A DNA stretch of 26,817 nt from Aurantibrevibacter sp041749595 (GCA_041749595.1 JBGTBA010000142.1:1-26817); one strand, 5' to 3'. Positions 8,020 to 16,042 are shown, counted from the first letter of the stretch. Notes: generated by a model from the sequence alone, not told the origin. Made by a program: numbers and translations.

Positions 8020-8643
8020 ATGGTAATTACGGAAACAGAGATTAGCAGATTAAATGCACAATTTAAAAACGTTGCACCGGGGGAAATCATTTCCTGGGCC
8101 ATTGCCAATGCAAACAGGCCTCTGGTCACCACCAATTTTAGACCCTATGAGGCAGCCATACTTGATGCTGTAGTAGCTGTAAGGAAGGATATTCCGGTAA
8201 TTTGGTGCGATACAGGATACAATACCCCAAACACCTATAAACACGCTGAGGAATTAATCTCAAAGTTAACCCTGAACATTCACTTGTACGTGCCCAAACA
8301 AACCGCTGCGCATAGAGATGCTATTATGGGTATTCCCGGGATTGAAGATCCCCTGCATGCCGCATTTACAGATCAGGTTAAGTTGGAGCCGTTCCGGAGA
8401 GCTATGGAAGCGCACAGGCCTGATGTATGGTTTACCAATCTTAGAAAGGGTCAGACCGCCCTGAGAGATACGCTGGATATTTTAAGTCTGGGCAAGGATG
8501 GCGTTTTAAAAGTAAGTCCGTTTTATCACTGGACCGATACCGAGTTGGATCAGTACTTAGCCGAAAAAGGCCTACCCAATGAGCATACCTATTTTGACCC
8601 TACCAAAGCCCTGGAAAACAGGGAATGTGGGTTGCATACTTAA
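8020..8643 (+). CDS. cysH: Phosphoadenylylsulfate (PAPS) reductase-type protein
   Basis: A 207-residue member of the PAPS/APS reductase family, which reduces activated sulfate to sulfite with thioredoxin or glutaredoxin. The core is recognisable: VIWCDTGYNTPNTYKHAEEL, LEPFRRAMEAHRPDVWFTNLRKGQTALRDTL, VSPFYHWTDTELDQYL and the C-terminal ECGLHT with the catalytic Cys203. The CC and CxxC cysteines that bind the 4Fe-4S cluster of APS reductases are absent, which points to PAPS as substrate. It is shorter than E. coli CysH (244), and the stretch before ECGLH lacks the usual SxGDxHTT region. The ATG at 8020 is chosen; a TTG at 7996 is possible. First gene of a cysH-cysD-cysN operon. Confidence 0.88.
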   Translation: MVITETEISRLNAQFKNVAPGEIISWAIANANRPLVTTNFRPYEAAILDAVVAVRKDIPVIWCDTGYNTPNTYKHAEELISKLTLNIHLYVPKQTAAHRDAIMGIPGIEDPLHAAFTDQVKLEPFRRAMEAHRPDVWFTNLRKGQTALRDTLDILSLGKDGVLKVSPFYHWTDTELDQYLAEKGLPNEHTYFDPTKALENRECGLHT

Positions 8644-8662
8644 AAATTAAAGTGAAGCATTT

Positions 8663-9643
8663 ATGGGGCAAATCCCAATTAAAAAGCATATGAGTTTCAA
8701 TATAGATACATTAGAATCGGAAACACCTACAAGAACAGAAAAGCTTTCAGTTCTGGAAACAAATCCTTTGGAGAGCGAGGCTATTTATATCTTTAGGGAG
8801 GTAGTAGCTCAATTCGAAAAACCAGTGCTCTTGTTTTCAGGAGGTAAAGACTCCATTACTTTGGTGCGGTTAGCGCAAAAAGCCTTTTATCCGGCCAAAA
8901 TTCCTTTTCCTTTAATGCACATAGATACAGGTCATAATTTTCCGGAGACTATTGCATTTCGGGACAAATTGGCAGAAGAATTGGGTGTAGAACTTATTGT
9001 GCGCAACGTGCAGGATTCTATAGATCAGGGCAAGGTTGTCGAGGAATCGGGGAAATATGCCAGTAGAAATATGTTGCAAACCACCACGTTGTTAGATGCT
9101 ATAGAAGAATTTAAGTTTGATGCTTGTATTGGCGGAGCGCGAAGGGATGAAGAAAAAGCAAGAGCCAAAGAACGCATCTTTTCCGTGCGGGACGATTTTG
9201 GGCAATGGGATGAGAAAAACCAAAGACCGGAACTTTTTGATATGCTTAATGGGCAGATAGAAATGGGTCAGAATGTGCGGGTATTCCCTATCAGTAATTG
9301 GACAGAATTAGACGTTTGGAGTTATATCCAAAAAGAGCAGATAGAAATTCCATCTATTTATTTTGCGCATCAACGCAACATATTTGTACGAGACGGACTT
9401 ATTTGGTCTGCTCAGGATGATGTGGTTTTTAGGGCCTCTGATGAACAAGTAGAAGAACGCACGGTTCGTTTTAGAACCGTAGGCGACATGTCTTGTACGG
9501 CTGCCGTAGAATCTCATGCAGACACCATAAACAAAGTGGTTGCCGAAATACGGGAATCCAAAATTTCGGAACGGGGTGCACGTATTGATGACAAGCGGTC
9601 CGAGGCGGCCATGGAGAAAAGAAAACAACAGGGATATTTTTAA
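8663..9643 (+). CDS. cysD: Sulfate adenylyltransferase, small (catalytic) subunit
   Basis: A 326-residue CysD of the PP-loop ATP pyrophosphatase superfamily, which forms APS from ATP and sulfate with GTPase partner CysN. FSGGKDSITLVRLAQKAFYP is the PP-loop, followed by HIDTGHNFPETIAFRD, GGARRDEEKARAKER and the conserved FPISNWTELDVWSYI and FRTVGDMSCTAA segments. An ATG at 8690 (MSFNIDTLESE) is an equally possible start and lies closer to where homologous N-termini begin. It follows cysH by 19 bases and precedes cysN, with the heptad palindrome at 9648-9721 in between. Confidence 0.95.
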   Translation: MGQIPIKKHMSFNIDTLESETPTRTEKLSVLETNPLESEAIYIFREVVAQFEKPVLLFSGGKDSITLVRLAQKAFYPAKIPFPLMHIDTGHNFPETIAFRDKLAEELGVELIVRNVQDSIDQGKVVEESGKYASRNMLQTTTLLDAIEEFKFDACIGGARRDEEKARAKERIFSVRDDFGQWDEKNQRPELFDMLNGQIEMGQNVRVFPISNWTELDVWSYIQKEQIEIPSIYFAHQRNIFVRDGLIWSAQDDVVFRASDEQVEERTVRFRTVGDMSCTAAVESHADTINKVVAEIRESKISERGARIDDKRSEAAMEKRKQQGYF

Positions 9644-9647
9644 TCTG

Positions 9648-9721
9648 GTTGATCGTTGTTGGTGGTTCGTTGATACTATTTTGCGAACGGCACCAACAAC
9701 CATGAACCAACAACGAACAAC
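9648..9721. repeat. Gene-less heptad palindrome at the cysD-cysN junction
   Basis: The left arm (9648-9675) is four GTTGNNN heptads with NNN = ATC, TTG, TTC, ATA; the third unit reads GTGG instead of GTTG. The right arm (9694-9721) is four inverted heptads ending in CAAC; the second reads GAAC. The arms match at 21 of 28 positions and are separated by 18 bp. The element starts 5 bases after the cysD stop, and the cysN start codon (9702) lies inside its right arm. It has the same 4+4 architecture as the element around the four-helix-bundle gene at 17126-17577. Confidence 0.75.
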
Positions 9722-10973
9722 GAAATTGGAAGTACTAAAAATAGCAACAGCAGGTAGTGTAGATGACGGTAAAAGCACCTTAATAGGCAGGTTGCTTTAC
9801 GATACCAAATCATTGACCGAAGATAAATTGGAGGCCATTGAACGAACCAGCAAGCAAAAGGGCTACGATTATTTGGATTTTTCCTTGGCAACTGATGGTT
9901 TGGTGGCAGAGCGGGAGCAGGGAATTACCATAGATGTGGCGCATATCTATTTTTCCACCTTAACCAAAAGTTACATTATAGCCGATACCCCGGGCCATGT
10001 AGAATATACCCGTAACATGGTTACCGGAGCATCAACCTCTCAAGTAGCCATTATTTTAATCGATGCCCGGAAGGGGGTTATAGAGCAGACCAATCGCCAT
10101 TTTTTTATCAATAACTTATTGCGGATTAAGGATGTTATTGTAGCCATCAACAAAATGGATTTGGTCGATTTTTCGGAAGAGCGATACAATGAAATCAAGT
10201 CGGATTTTGAACAATTGATGGCCAAGCGGGATTATCAGGATCAAAAAATAACCTTTATTCCGGTAAGTGCCCTGAAGGGAGATAATGTTGTGAATGGATC
10301 GGATAACATGCCTTGGTACACAGGAGAAACCTTGTTACAGCATTTGGAAAAACTAGATAGAAAGGATATATATAATGTAGGAACTCCAAGATTTCCGGTG
10401 CAATATGTTATTCGTCCAAAAACAGAAGAGTTTCATGATTTTAGAGGTTTTGCAGGCAAAGTGTATGGAGGCGAATTAAGTGTGGGTGATGAAGTGGTGG
10501 TATTGCCATCTATGACTAAATCCAGAATTAAGGAAATTTATTTCTATAATAAAAAGTATCAAACTGCCACCAGACGCTCCTCCATTACAATCACTTTGGA
10601 AGATGAGGTGAATATCAGTAGAGGCGATATGTTGGTAAAGGTGGGCGATTTACCTACGATTGATAAAAATTTGACCGCTACAATTTCTTGGATGGATTCG
10701 CAGAATTTAACTCCAGGAAGCAAATATGTATTGCAGCATGGGGTAAATAAGGTATTAGCCAAAGTGGACACCATTGATCACAAAATATTTCCTGATTATT
10801 CGGGAATTGATTCTGAAGCAGTGGCACTGGGCATGAATGACATTGCGCAGGTAACCTTTAAATTAAATCGACCTATCTATTTTGATGCCTTTAAAAAGCA
10901 TCGTACCAACGGATCCTTTATTTTAATTGATACGAAAACCAACGCAACAGCCGGAGTCGGATTTATTAATTAA
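9702..10973 (+). CDS. cysN: Sulfate adenylyltransferase, large (GTPase) subunit
   Basis: A 423-residue CysN, the EF-Tu-like GTPase that drives APS formation by CysD. G1 is GSVDDGKST (about 18-26), the switch region has EREQGITIDVAH, G3 is DTPGH, and G4 is NKMDLVD. Beta-barrel domains 2 and 3 follow, as in EF-Tu. No APS kinase domain is fused at the C-terminus, which ends TAGVGFIN. The frame is open upstream into cysD from 9540, but the ATG at 9702 gives a proper N-terminus (MNQQRTTKLEVLKIATAGS). The first seven codons are encoded by the heptad element. It is shorter than E. coli CysN (475). Confidence 0.94.
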   Translation: MNQQRTTKLEVLKIATAGSVDDGKSTLIGRLLYDTKSLTEDKLEAIERTSKQKGYDYLDFSLATDGLVAEREQGITIDVAHIYFSTLTKSYIIADTPGHVEYTRNMVTGASTSQVAIILIDARKGVIEQTNRHFFINNLLRIKDVIVAINKMDLVDFSEERYNEIKSDFEQLMAKRDYQDQKITFIPVSALKGDNVVNGSDNMPWYTGETLLQHLEKLDRKDIYNVGTPRFPVQYVIRPKTEEFHDFRGFAGKVYGGELSVGDEVVVLPSMTKSRIKEIYFYNKKYQTATRRSSITITLEDEVNISRGDMLVKVGDLPTIDKNLTATISWMDSQNLTPGSKYVLQHGVNKVLAKVDTIDHKIFPDYSGIDSEAVALGMNDIAQVTFKLNRPIYFDAFKKHRTNGSFILIDTKTNATAGVGFIN

Positions 10974-11007
10974 TGAGATTGACTGAATAATTACATAGAA
11001 TGTTATC

Positions 11008-11035
11008 TTCCTTAAAATCTACTAAGGAATTATTT
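11008..11035 (+). terminator. Weak hairpin after cysN
   Basis: TTCCTTA (11008-11014) and TAAGGAA (11023-11029) form a perfect 7-bp stem with an 8-nt loop, followed by an A+T-rich stretch without a clean T run. It could weaken read-through from cysN into the sulfite reductase gene. Low certainty. Confidence 0.3.
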
Positions 11036-11047
11036 ATAATAAATTAC

Positions 11048-11064
11048 CCTATACACGATATAGG
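11048..11064. promoter_or_regulatory. Palindromic operator candidate upstream of the sulfite reductase gene
   Basis: CCTAT and ATAGG flank a 7-bp centre, the same geometry as the site before cysH (7945-7965), 18 nt before the ATG at 11082. It indicates that the sulfite reductase/siroheme genes have their own controlled start, in the same regulon as cysHDN. Confidence 0.55.
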
Positions 11065-11081
11065 AAAAATAGAGTTTCGTT

Positions 11082-13172
11082 ATGCAGAGTTTTAGAACAG
11101 AAATAGAGAATCCAATTGTACAAAAAGACATTCTGGACTTGGAAGCCAAAATTCGCTTATTTAAAGAGGGCAAAATAGATGAGGAAAAATTCCGAAGTCT
11201 ACGTTTGGCGCGTGGTGTTTACGGACAGCGCCAGGAAGGGGTGCAGATGATTCGTATTAAACTTCCCTACGGAAAAGTAACTTCAAAACAGTTAAGACGT
11301 ATAAGCGAAGTTTCGGATGAATATTCTACTGGAAGGCTACATATTACTACACGTCAAGATATTCAGATTCATTATGTGGATTTAAACAGAACTCCAGAGT
11401 TGTGGGCCGAATTAGAAAAAGATGAGGTTACCTTGCGTGAAGCTTGTGGAAACACGGTGCGTAATGTTACGGCCAGTGAAACAGCGGGAATCGATCCCAA
11501 CGAGCCTTTTGATGTGTCTCCCTATGCGCATGGGCTGTTCAAATATTTCTTAAGGAATCCCATTGGACAAGAAATGGGACGGAAATTTAAAGTTTCCTTT
11601 TCTTCCAGTGATGCAGATACCGGCCTTTCCTATATGCACGATTTAGGTTTTATCGCCAAAATAGAAAATGGGACAAAAGGCTTTAAAGTAATGCTGGGTG
11701 GTGGATTGGGATCACAGCCACGTCATGCCGATGAGTTGTTTAGCTTTCTCCCTTCAGACCAAATCATTCCCTTAATGGAGGCTGTAATTCGGGTTTTTGA
11801 TCGTTACGGAGAACGTAAAAGTCGCACTAAGGCCCGCATGAAATTTTTAATAAAAGATATCGGTCTGGACGCTTTCAAAGAACTTTTAGCACAGGAAAAA
11901 ACAGCAGTTCCTTTTGAATCCTTTGATATTGATGTTGAAAATTATCCTGCTGTTGACATTGCCAAAGTTCAGGTTCCCGAAATTCATATAGCAAATCAAG
12001 AAGCTTTTGAACGGTGGAAATCTTCCAATATTGTACCCCAGAAGCAAAAGGGATATGTAGCCATTGGCATTAAGGTGTTATTGGGCGACTTTTATACGGA
12101 CAAGGCCAGAGTTTTAGCGGATTTGATAGAAAAGTATGCAGCCTCCGAAATACGGTTAACACTGAGACAAAACATTTTGATTCCCTATGTGGCGGAGGCT
12201 TTGGGTCCCTTCTTTTATACCGAATTGGAAAAATTAGGATTTACCGAAGCGGGTTATAATAAAGCTGTGGATATTACGGCATGTCCCGGAACGGATACCT
12301 GTAATCTGGGTATTGCCAGCAGCACCGGTATTGCGGAAGAATTGGAACGCGTTATTCGCACCGAATATCCCGATTACATTCATAACAAAGATGTGGTAAT
12401 CAAAATTAGTGGATGTATGAACGCTTGCGGACAGCACAATATGGCCGATATCGGTTTTCAGGGGATGTCTGTAAGAACTAAGAATAAATTAGTAGCACCA
12501 GCCTTACAAGTGTTATTGGGAGGTGGAAATTTTGGTAATGGTAATGGTCGCTTTGCAGATAAAGTAATTAAAGTACCCAGCAAAAGAGGGCCGCAAGCGC
12601 TACGTTTAATTTTAAACGATTTTGGTTCTAATGGAAATGGACTATCCTTTGCCGACTATTACGAGCAAAAGGGGCAAATGTACTTTTACGATTATTTAAA
12701 GCCGCTTTCGGATGTGGAGAATTTAACGGCAGAAGATTTTATCGATTGGGGAAACACCGAAAAATACGAGCAAGCCATTGGCATTGGAGAATGCGCCGGC
12801 GTGGTCATCGACTTAATTGCCACACTTTTATTGGAGAGCGAGGAAAAGATTCAAAATGCGAAGTTGGCCCTAGATCAGCAAAAGTGGGCAGCGAGTATCT
12901 ATCACTCCTATTCTTCAATGGTGAATGCTGCAAAAGCGTTGTTAACCTCCGAGAACTTAAAGACAAATACCCATGCCGGGATTATTGCCGATTTTGATGC
13001 TGTTTATGTCGCTTCAGGAAAAATAAAGCTGAATACTTCATTCGAAACCCTGGCCTATCAATTGAATAAAAACAAACCCACCGCTACCTTTGCACAAAAT
13101 TATTTGGAAGATGCGAAAGCATTTATAAATGCTGTTGGCGCATATAGAACTAAGGAATTGGTGGAAGCCTAA
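11082..13172 (+). CDS. Siroheme sulfite reductase with C-terminal HEPN-like domain
   Basis: A 696-residue enzyme of the ferredoxin sulfite/nitrite reductase family, which reduces sulfite to sulfide with six electrons. The N-terminal half carries GRLHITTRQDIQIHYV and CGNTVRNVTAS. The 4Fe-4S/siroheme cysteines are Cys401 and Cys407 (TACPGTDTCNLG) and Cys445 and Cys449 (SGCMNACGQH). From about residue 570 to 690 the sequence departs from the family and looks like a HEPN helical domain (SIYHSYSSMVNAAKALL, then THAGIIADFDAVYV); the RNase motif Rx4-6H is not seen. Neighbouring siroheme and ferredoxin reductase genes and the CysH context favour sulfite over nitrite as substrate. It has its own palindrome-marked leader. 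Confidence 0.9.
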   Translation: MQSFRTEIENPIVQKDILDLEAKIRLFKEGKIDEEKFRSLRLARGVYGQRQEGVQMIRIKLPYGKVTSKQLRRISEVSDEYSTGRLHITTRQDIQIHYVDLNRTPELWAELEKDEVTLREACGNTVRNVTASETAGIDPNEPFDVSPYAHGLFKYFLRNPIGQEMGRKFKVSFSSSDADTGLSYMHDLGFIAKIENGTKGFKVMLGGGLGSQPRHADELFSFLPSDQIIPLMEAVIRVFDRYGERKSRTKARMKFLIKDIGLDAFKELLAQEKTAVPFESFDIDVENYPAVDIAKVQVPEIHIANQEAFERWKSSNIVPQKQKGYVAIGIKVLLGDFYTDKARVLADLIEKYAASEIRLTLRQNILIPYVAEALGPFFYTELEKLGFTEAGYNKAVDITACPGTDTCNLGIASSTGIAEELERVIRTEYPDYIHNKDVVIKISGCMNACGQHNMADIGFQGMSVRTKNKLVAPALQVLLGGGNFGNGNGRFADKVIKVPSKRGPQALRLILNDFGSNGNGLSFADYYEQKGQMYFYDYLKPLSDVENLTAEDFIDWGNTEKYEQAIGIGECAGVVIDLIATLLLESEEKIQNAKLALDQQKWAASIYHSYSSMVNAAKALLTSENLKTNTHAGIIADFDAVYVASGKIKLNTSFETLAYQLNKNKPTATFAQNYLEDAKAFINAVGAYRTKELVEA

Positions 13173-13176
13173 AATA

Positions 13177-13989
13177 ATGAGTCAAAAAAAAACACATAAA
13201 GATACCGTGAATACCCGAAAAGTGGCTCGCCTTACCGTTGTTGGGGCTGGCCCCGGGGATGTTGACCTCATCACGCTTAAGGGTATTAATGCCTTAAAAA
13301 GTGCCGATGTGGTGCTCTACGATGCCTTGGTATCGACTGAGTTGTTACAATATGCTTCCAAAGCAGACCACATTTTTGTAGGTAAGCGCAAAGGATGCTA
13401 TGCCTATCAACAAGAACAAATAAATGAATTGATTGTTAGTCGGGCCAAATCCCAAGGGCATGTGGTGCGTTTAAAAGGCGGGGATCCTTTTGTTTTTGGA
13501 CGGGGTTCGGAGGAAATGGCTTATGCAGCAGCCCATGGTGTAGAAGTGGCTATGGTTCCCGGTGTATCATCGGCTTTATCGGTACCGGCTGCCCAGCATA
13601 TTCCGGTTACAAAAAGAGGTGCGGCCGAGAGTTTCTGGGTCATTACAGGTACTACAAAAGAGCATCAGTTATCGGCCGATGTATATTTGGCGGCTAAATC
13701 CAATGCCACGGTAGTCATTTTAATGGGAATGTCAAAGTTGTCGACTATAGTAGATTTATTTAAGAAAGAAGGAAAATCACATATACCTGTTGCCATTATT
13801 CAAAACGGTACCACGCCCGAAGAAAAGATAGGAATAGGTACTATCGAAACTATAAAAACCGAAGTTGAAATACAGCAGTTGTCCAACCCGGCAATCATTG
13901 TTATTGGGGAGGTGGTATCCCAAAGAGCCACATTATTGCTGTTGCAAGCGGCCGCAATAAGCAATAATTTAGCTGAAAATTTAGGCTGA
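13177..13989 (+). CDS. cobA: Uroporphyrinogen-III C-methyltransferase
   Basis: A 270-residue SUMT, which uses SAM to turn uroporphyrinogen III into precorrin-2, the first step to siroheme. Motifs: VVGAGPGDVDLITLKG near the N-terminus, VRLKGGDPFVFGRGSEE, VPGVSSALSVPA, and TVVILMGMSKL. The ATG at 13177 follows the sulfite reductase stop by 4 bases; the frame is open further upstream but overlaps that gene. It supplies the cofactor of the preceding enzyme and overlaps the next gene by one base (TGATG). Confidence 0.95.
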   Translation: MSQKKTHKDTVNTRKVARLTVVGAGPGDVDLITLKGINALKSADVVLYDALVSTELLQYASKADHIFVGKRKGCYAYQQEQINELIVSRAKSQGHVVRLKGGDPFVFGRGSEEMAYAAAHGVEVAMVPGVSSALSVPAAQHIPVTKRGAAESFWVITGTTKEHQLSADVYLAAKSNATVVILMGMSKLSTIVDLFKKEGKSHIPVAIIQNGTTPEEKIGIGTIETIKTEVEIQQLSNPAIIVIGEVVSQRATLLLLQAAAISNNLAENLG

Positions 13990-14570
13990 TGGAACGGAAT
14001 AATCTATACCCAATATTTTTAAAGGCATCAAACCTCCATATCCTTATCGTGGGGGGAGGAAACGTGGCTGAAGAAAAATTGACGTTCCTTACCAAATCCA
14101 GTCCCGATGCCAAGGTGGTGATGGTGGCTCCTATGTTCCGGGATGCCACAGTGCAATTGGCAAATACGTTTGGCGTGGAATTGATTACTGATGTTTATCA
14201 CCCAAAATATTTAGCGGATAAACATATGGTGATTGCCACAACAGATGTTCCTGAAGTAAACATACAGGTGTATACCGATTGTAGAAAGCAAAGCAAGTTG
14301 GTGAATGTAGCAGATAATCCGCCATATTGCGATTTTTATATGGGCGGCATCGTCACCAAAGGCAACGTAAAAATTGCCATTTCTACCAACGGCAAGTCGC
14401 CCACTACCGCAAAAAGATTGCGTCAGTTTTTTGAGGAGGTCATTCCCGATGATATCAGTAAAATGGTAGAGAACCTTAATGCGTATCGAAAGACCCTCAA
14501 AGGCGATTTTGAAGAAAAGGTGGAAAAAATGAACGAAGCAACAAAAAAATTAGTAGAGAAATCTTTTTAG
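13989..14570 (+). CDS. Precorrin-2 dehydrogenase / sirohydrochlorin ferrochelatase (CysG N-terminal type)
   Basis: A 193-residue Met8p/CysG-N type protein that oxidises precorrin-2 with NAD and inserts iron to make siroheme. YPIFLKASNLHILIVGGGNVAEEKL is the N-terminal Rossmann motif, with VNVADNPPYCDFYMGGIVTKGNVKIAISTNGKSPTTAKRLRQ carrying the dimer/active-site region. The start codon overlaps the cobA stop by one base, so the two are translationally coupled. Iron chelation could also be done by another protein, as in organisms with SirB. Confidence 0.93.
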   Translation: MERNNLYPIFLKASNLHILIVGGGNVAEEKLTFLTKSSPDAKVVMVAPMFRDATVQLANTFGVELITDVYHPKYLADKHMVIATTDVPEVNIQVYTDCRKQSKLVNVADNPPYCDFYMGGIVTKGNVKIAISTNGKSPTTAKRLRQFFEEVIPDDISKMVENLNAYRKTLKGDFEEKVEKMNEATKKLVEKSF

Positions 14571-14605
14571 AAAATTTACGTTTTATAGGAATAATACAGA
14601 TTGAA

Positions 14606-15667
14606 ATGATTAAAACAGACATCATAATAATAGGAGCGGGCCCAACCGGCTTGTTCACCGTTTTTGAAGCAGGCTTGTTAAAACTGAAAACACATTTAAT
14701 AGACGCACTTCCGCAACCGGGAGGGCAATGCTCAGAAATTTATCCCAAAAAACCTATATACGATATCCCCGGATTTCCGGAGATTTTGGCGGGAGAGCTG
14801 GTCAACAATCTTATGGAGCAGATTAAGCCGTTCGAGCCCGGTTTTACACTCGGAGAACGGGCAGAAACCCTAGATAAACTAGAAGATGGTTCTTTTGTGG
14901 TCACTACCAACAAAGGCACCCAGCACAGTGCTCCGGTAGTGGTTATTGCCGGCGGTTTAGGTTCGTTTGAACCCAGAAAACCACTCATTCCCAACATCCT
15001 AAATTATGAAGATAAGGGAGTAGCCTACATGATTAAAGATCCGGAAGTATATAGAGATAAACGGGTTGTTATATCCGGTGGCGGCGATTCGGCATTGGAT
15101 TGGGCCATTTACTTAACTAATGTGGCTTCCGAAGTTTCCTTGGTACACCGCAGAAATGAATTTAGAGGTGCTTTGGATTCCGTTGAAAAAGCATCCGAAT
15201 TGGCAAAACTAGGAAAGATAAGGTTATATACCGAGGCCGAAGTAACCGAGGTACACGGAAAAGATAACCTTGAGGCCGTTGTTATTAAATACAACAATCC
15301 TGAAAAACAAGATACCTATCTGGAAACGGATCACTTTATTCCGCTTTTTGGACTTTCGCCCAAATTGGGACCTATTGGGGATTGGGGTTTTGAAATAGAA
15401 AAGAACGCCATCAAAGTAAACAATGCGTACGACTATCAAACCAACATCCCAGGGGTATTTGCCATCGGCGATGTAAATACCTACCCCGGAAAATTAAAAT
15501 TAATTCTTTCCGGTTTCCATGAAGCGGCGGTCATGTGCCAAAGTGCCTACCAGATCATCAACCCCGGTAAGCGTTATGTGATGAAATATACCACCGTTGG
15601 AGGTGTCGAGGGGTTTGATGGAAGCAAGAAGGAAGCCAAGAAAGAAGTGGTACAAAGTATTTATTAG
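14606..15667 (+). CDS. Ferredoxin-NADP reductase (thioredoxin reductase-like type)
   Basis: A 353-residue FAD/NAD(P) oxidoreductase. IIIIGAGPTGLFTVFEAG binds FAD, VVISGGGDSALDWAIYL is the NAD(P) Rossmann motif, and GVFAIGDVNTYPGKLKLILSGFHEAA is the C-terminal FAD motif. The redox CxxC of thioredoxin reductase is absent, and PQPGGQCSEIYPKKPIYDIPGFPEI matches the Bacillus YumC-type ferredoxin reductase. It lies 35 bases after the siroheme gene and probably provides electrons, through ferredoxin, to the sulfite reductase. A half site ATAGGA (14585-14590) precedes it, but without a partner. Confidence 0.88.
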   Translation: MIKTDIIIIGAGPTGLFTVFEAGLLKLKTHLIDALPQPGGQCSEIYPKKPIYDIPGFPEILAGELVNNLMEQIKPFEPGFTLGERAETLDKLEDGSFVVTTNKGTQHSAPVVVIAGGLGSFEPRKPLIPNILNYEDKGVAYMIKDPEVYRDKRVVISGGGDSALDWAIYLTNVASEVSLVHRRNEFRGALDSVEKASELAKLGKIRLYTEAEVTEVHGKDNLEAVVIKYNNPEKQDTYLETDHFIPLFGLSPKLGPIGDWGFEIEKNAIKVNNAYDYQTNIPGVFAIGDVNTYPGKLKLILSGFHEAAVMCQSAYQIINPGKRYVMKYTTVGGVEGFDGSKKEAKKEVVQSIY

Positions 15668-15668
15668 T

Positions 15669-15704
15669 CCTACCGGACCTGAAAGGTTTCCAAAACCTTG
15701 TAGG
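15669..15704. repeat. Imperfect palindrome after the ferredoxin reductase gene
   Basis: Outer arms CCTAC (15669-15673) and GTAGG (15700-15704) enclose AAGGTTT and AAAACCTT. It begins 2 bases after the stop codon. Similar palindromes (CCTACAAGGTTTT type) recur between genes in many Flavobacteriaceae, from general knowledge. It may end the upstream transcript, but no T run follows. Confidence 0.5.
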
Positions 15705-15730
15705 TTTAACTAAAAAACAACCGACTTTCC

Positions 15731-15761
15731 TTGCTTTTGCAAAGACTGTAGCGTTTCTTTG
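15731..15761 (+). promoter_or_regulatory. Candidate promoter for the metH transcript
   Basis: TTG at 15731-15733 and TTTCTTTG at 15754-15761 (one base off TAnnTTTG) are 20 bp apart, the right spacing for a Bacteroidota -33/-7 pair. It lies 29 bp before the SAM-I aptamer. Confidence 0.4.
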
Positions 15762-15789
15762 CATCCAGTTCATTGCAAAATTGAAACTG

Positions 15790-15930
15790 TTATCAAGAAA
15801 GGTGGAGGGAATAGACCCTTGGAAGCCTTAGCAACCCTTTAACTTTTAAAGAAGGTGCTACATTCTATCCGCCTTTTGCGGACTAGATAACTGCGAAAAA
15901 GACGGTGGTTTACCTTTTCCTTTCTTGATG
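15790..15930 (+). ncRNA. SAM-I (S-box) riboswitch upstream of metH
   Basis: The core is nearly identical to the copy at 2461: AAGGTGGAGGGAATAGACCC, then GGAAGCCTTAGCAACCC, and AAGGTGCTACATTCTATCCG. P1 is a perfect 11-bp stem, ATCAAGAAAGG (15792-15802) with CCTTTCTTGAT (15919-15929), followed 8 nt later by ten T residues. The P3/P4 loops differ from the first copy, so it is not a recent duplicate of the whole leader. It should repress the metH genes at high SAM. A repeat element (15948-16042) now separates it from metH1. Confidence 0.95.
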
Positions 15931-15947
15931 CATTCGATTTTTTTTTT

Positions 15948-16042
15948 GCGTTACCCTTTTGTAAAAACAAAACGGGCGGGCTATACGCTATATCTTTTTG
16001 CTTTTTAGAAAGCAAAAAGGATGTCGCTCCTATCCCTAACGC
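15948..16042 (-). repeat. Interspersed element with GCGTTAGGG end, copy 1
   Basis: Read on the minus strand it starts GCGTTAGGGATAGGAGCGACATCC and ends in AGCCCGCCCG plus an added small hairpin, then AACGC. Copy 2 (20732-20838, plus strand) shares the first about 25 bases and the AGCCCGCCCG...AACGC end, while the middle differs. The AAAAAGC...GCTTTTT hairpin is internal. It occupies the leader between the riboswitch and metH1. No open reading frame is present. Confidence 0.7.

Noticed and set aside
12746..12997. Plus-strand 83-codon frame inside the sulfite reductase gene
   Set aside because: It is a shadow in another frame of a gene whose C-terminal domain is well supported.
14585..14590. 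ATAGGA before the ferredoxin reductase gene as a third regulator site
   Set aside because: Only one half site; no CCTAT partner at the 7-bp spacing.
14606..15667. Thioredoxin reductase
   Set aside because: The redox-active CxxC is missing and the N-terminal signature matches the ferredoxin-NADP reductase branch.
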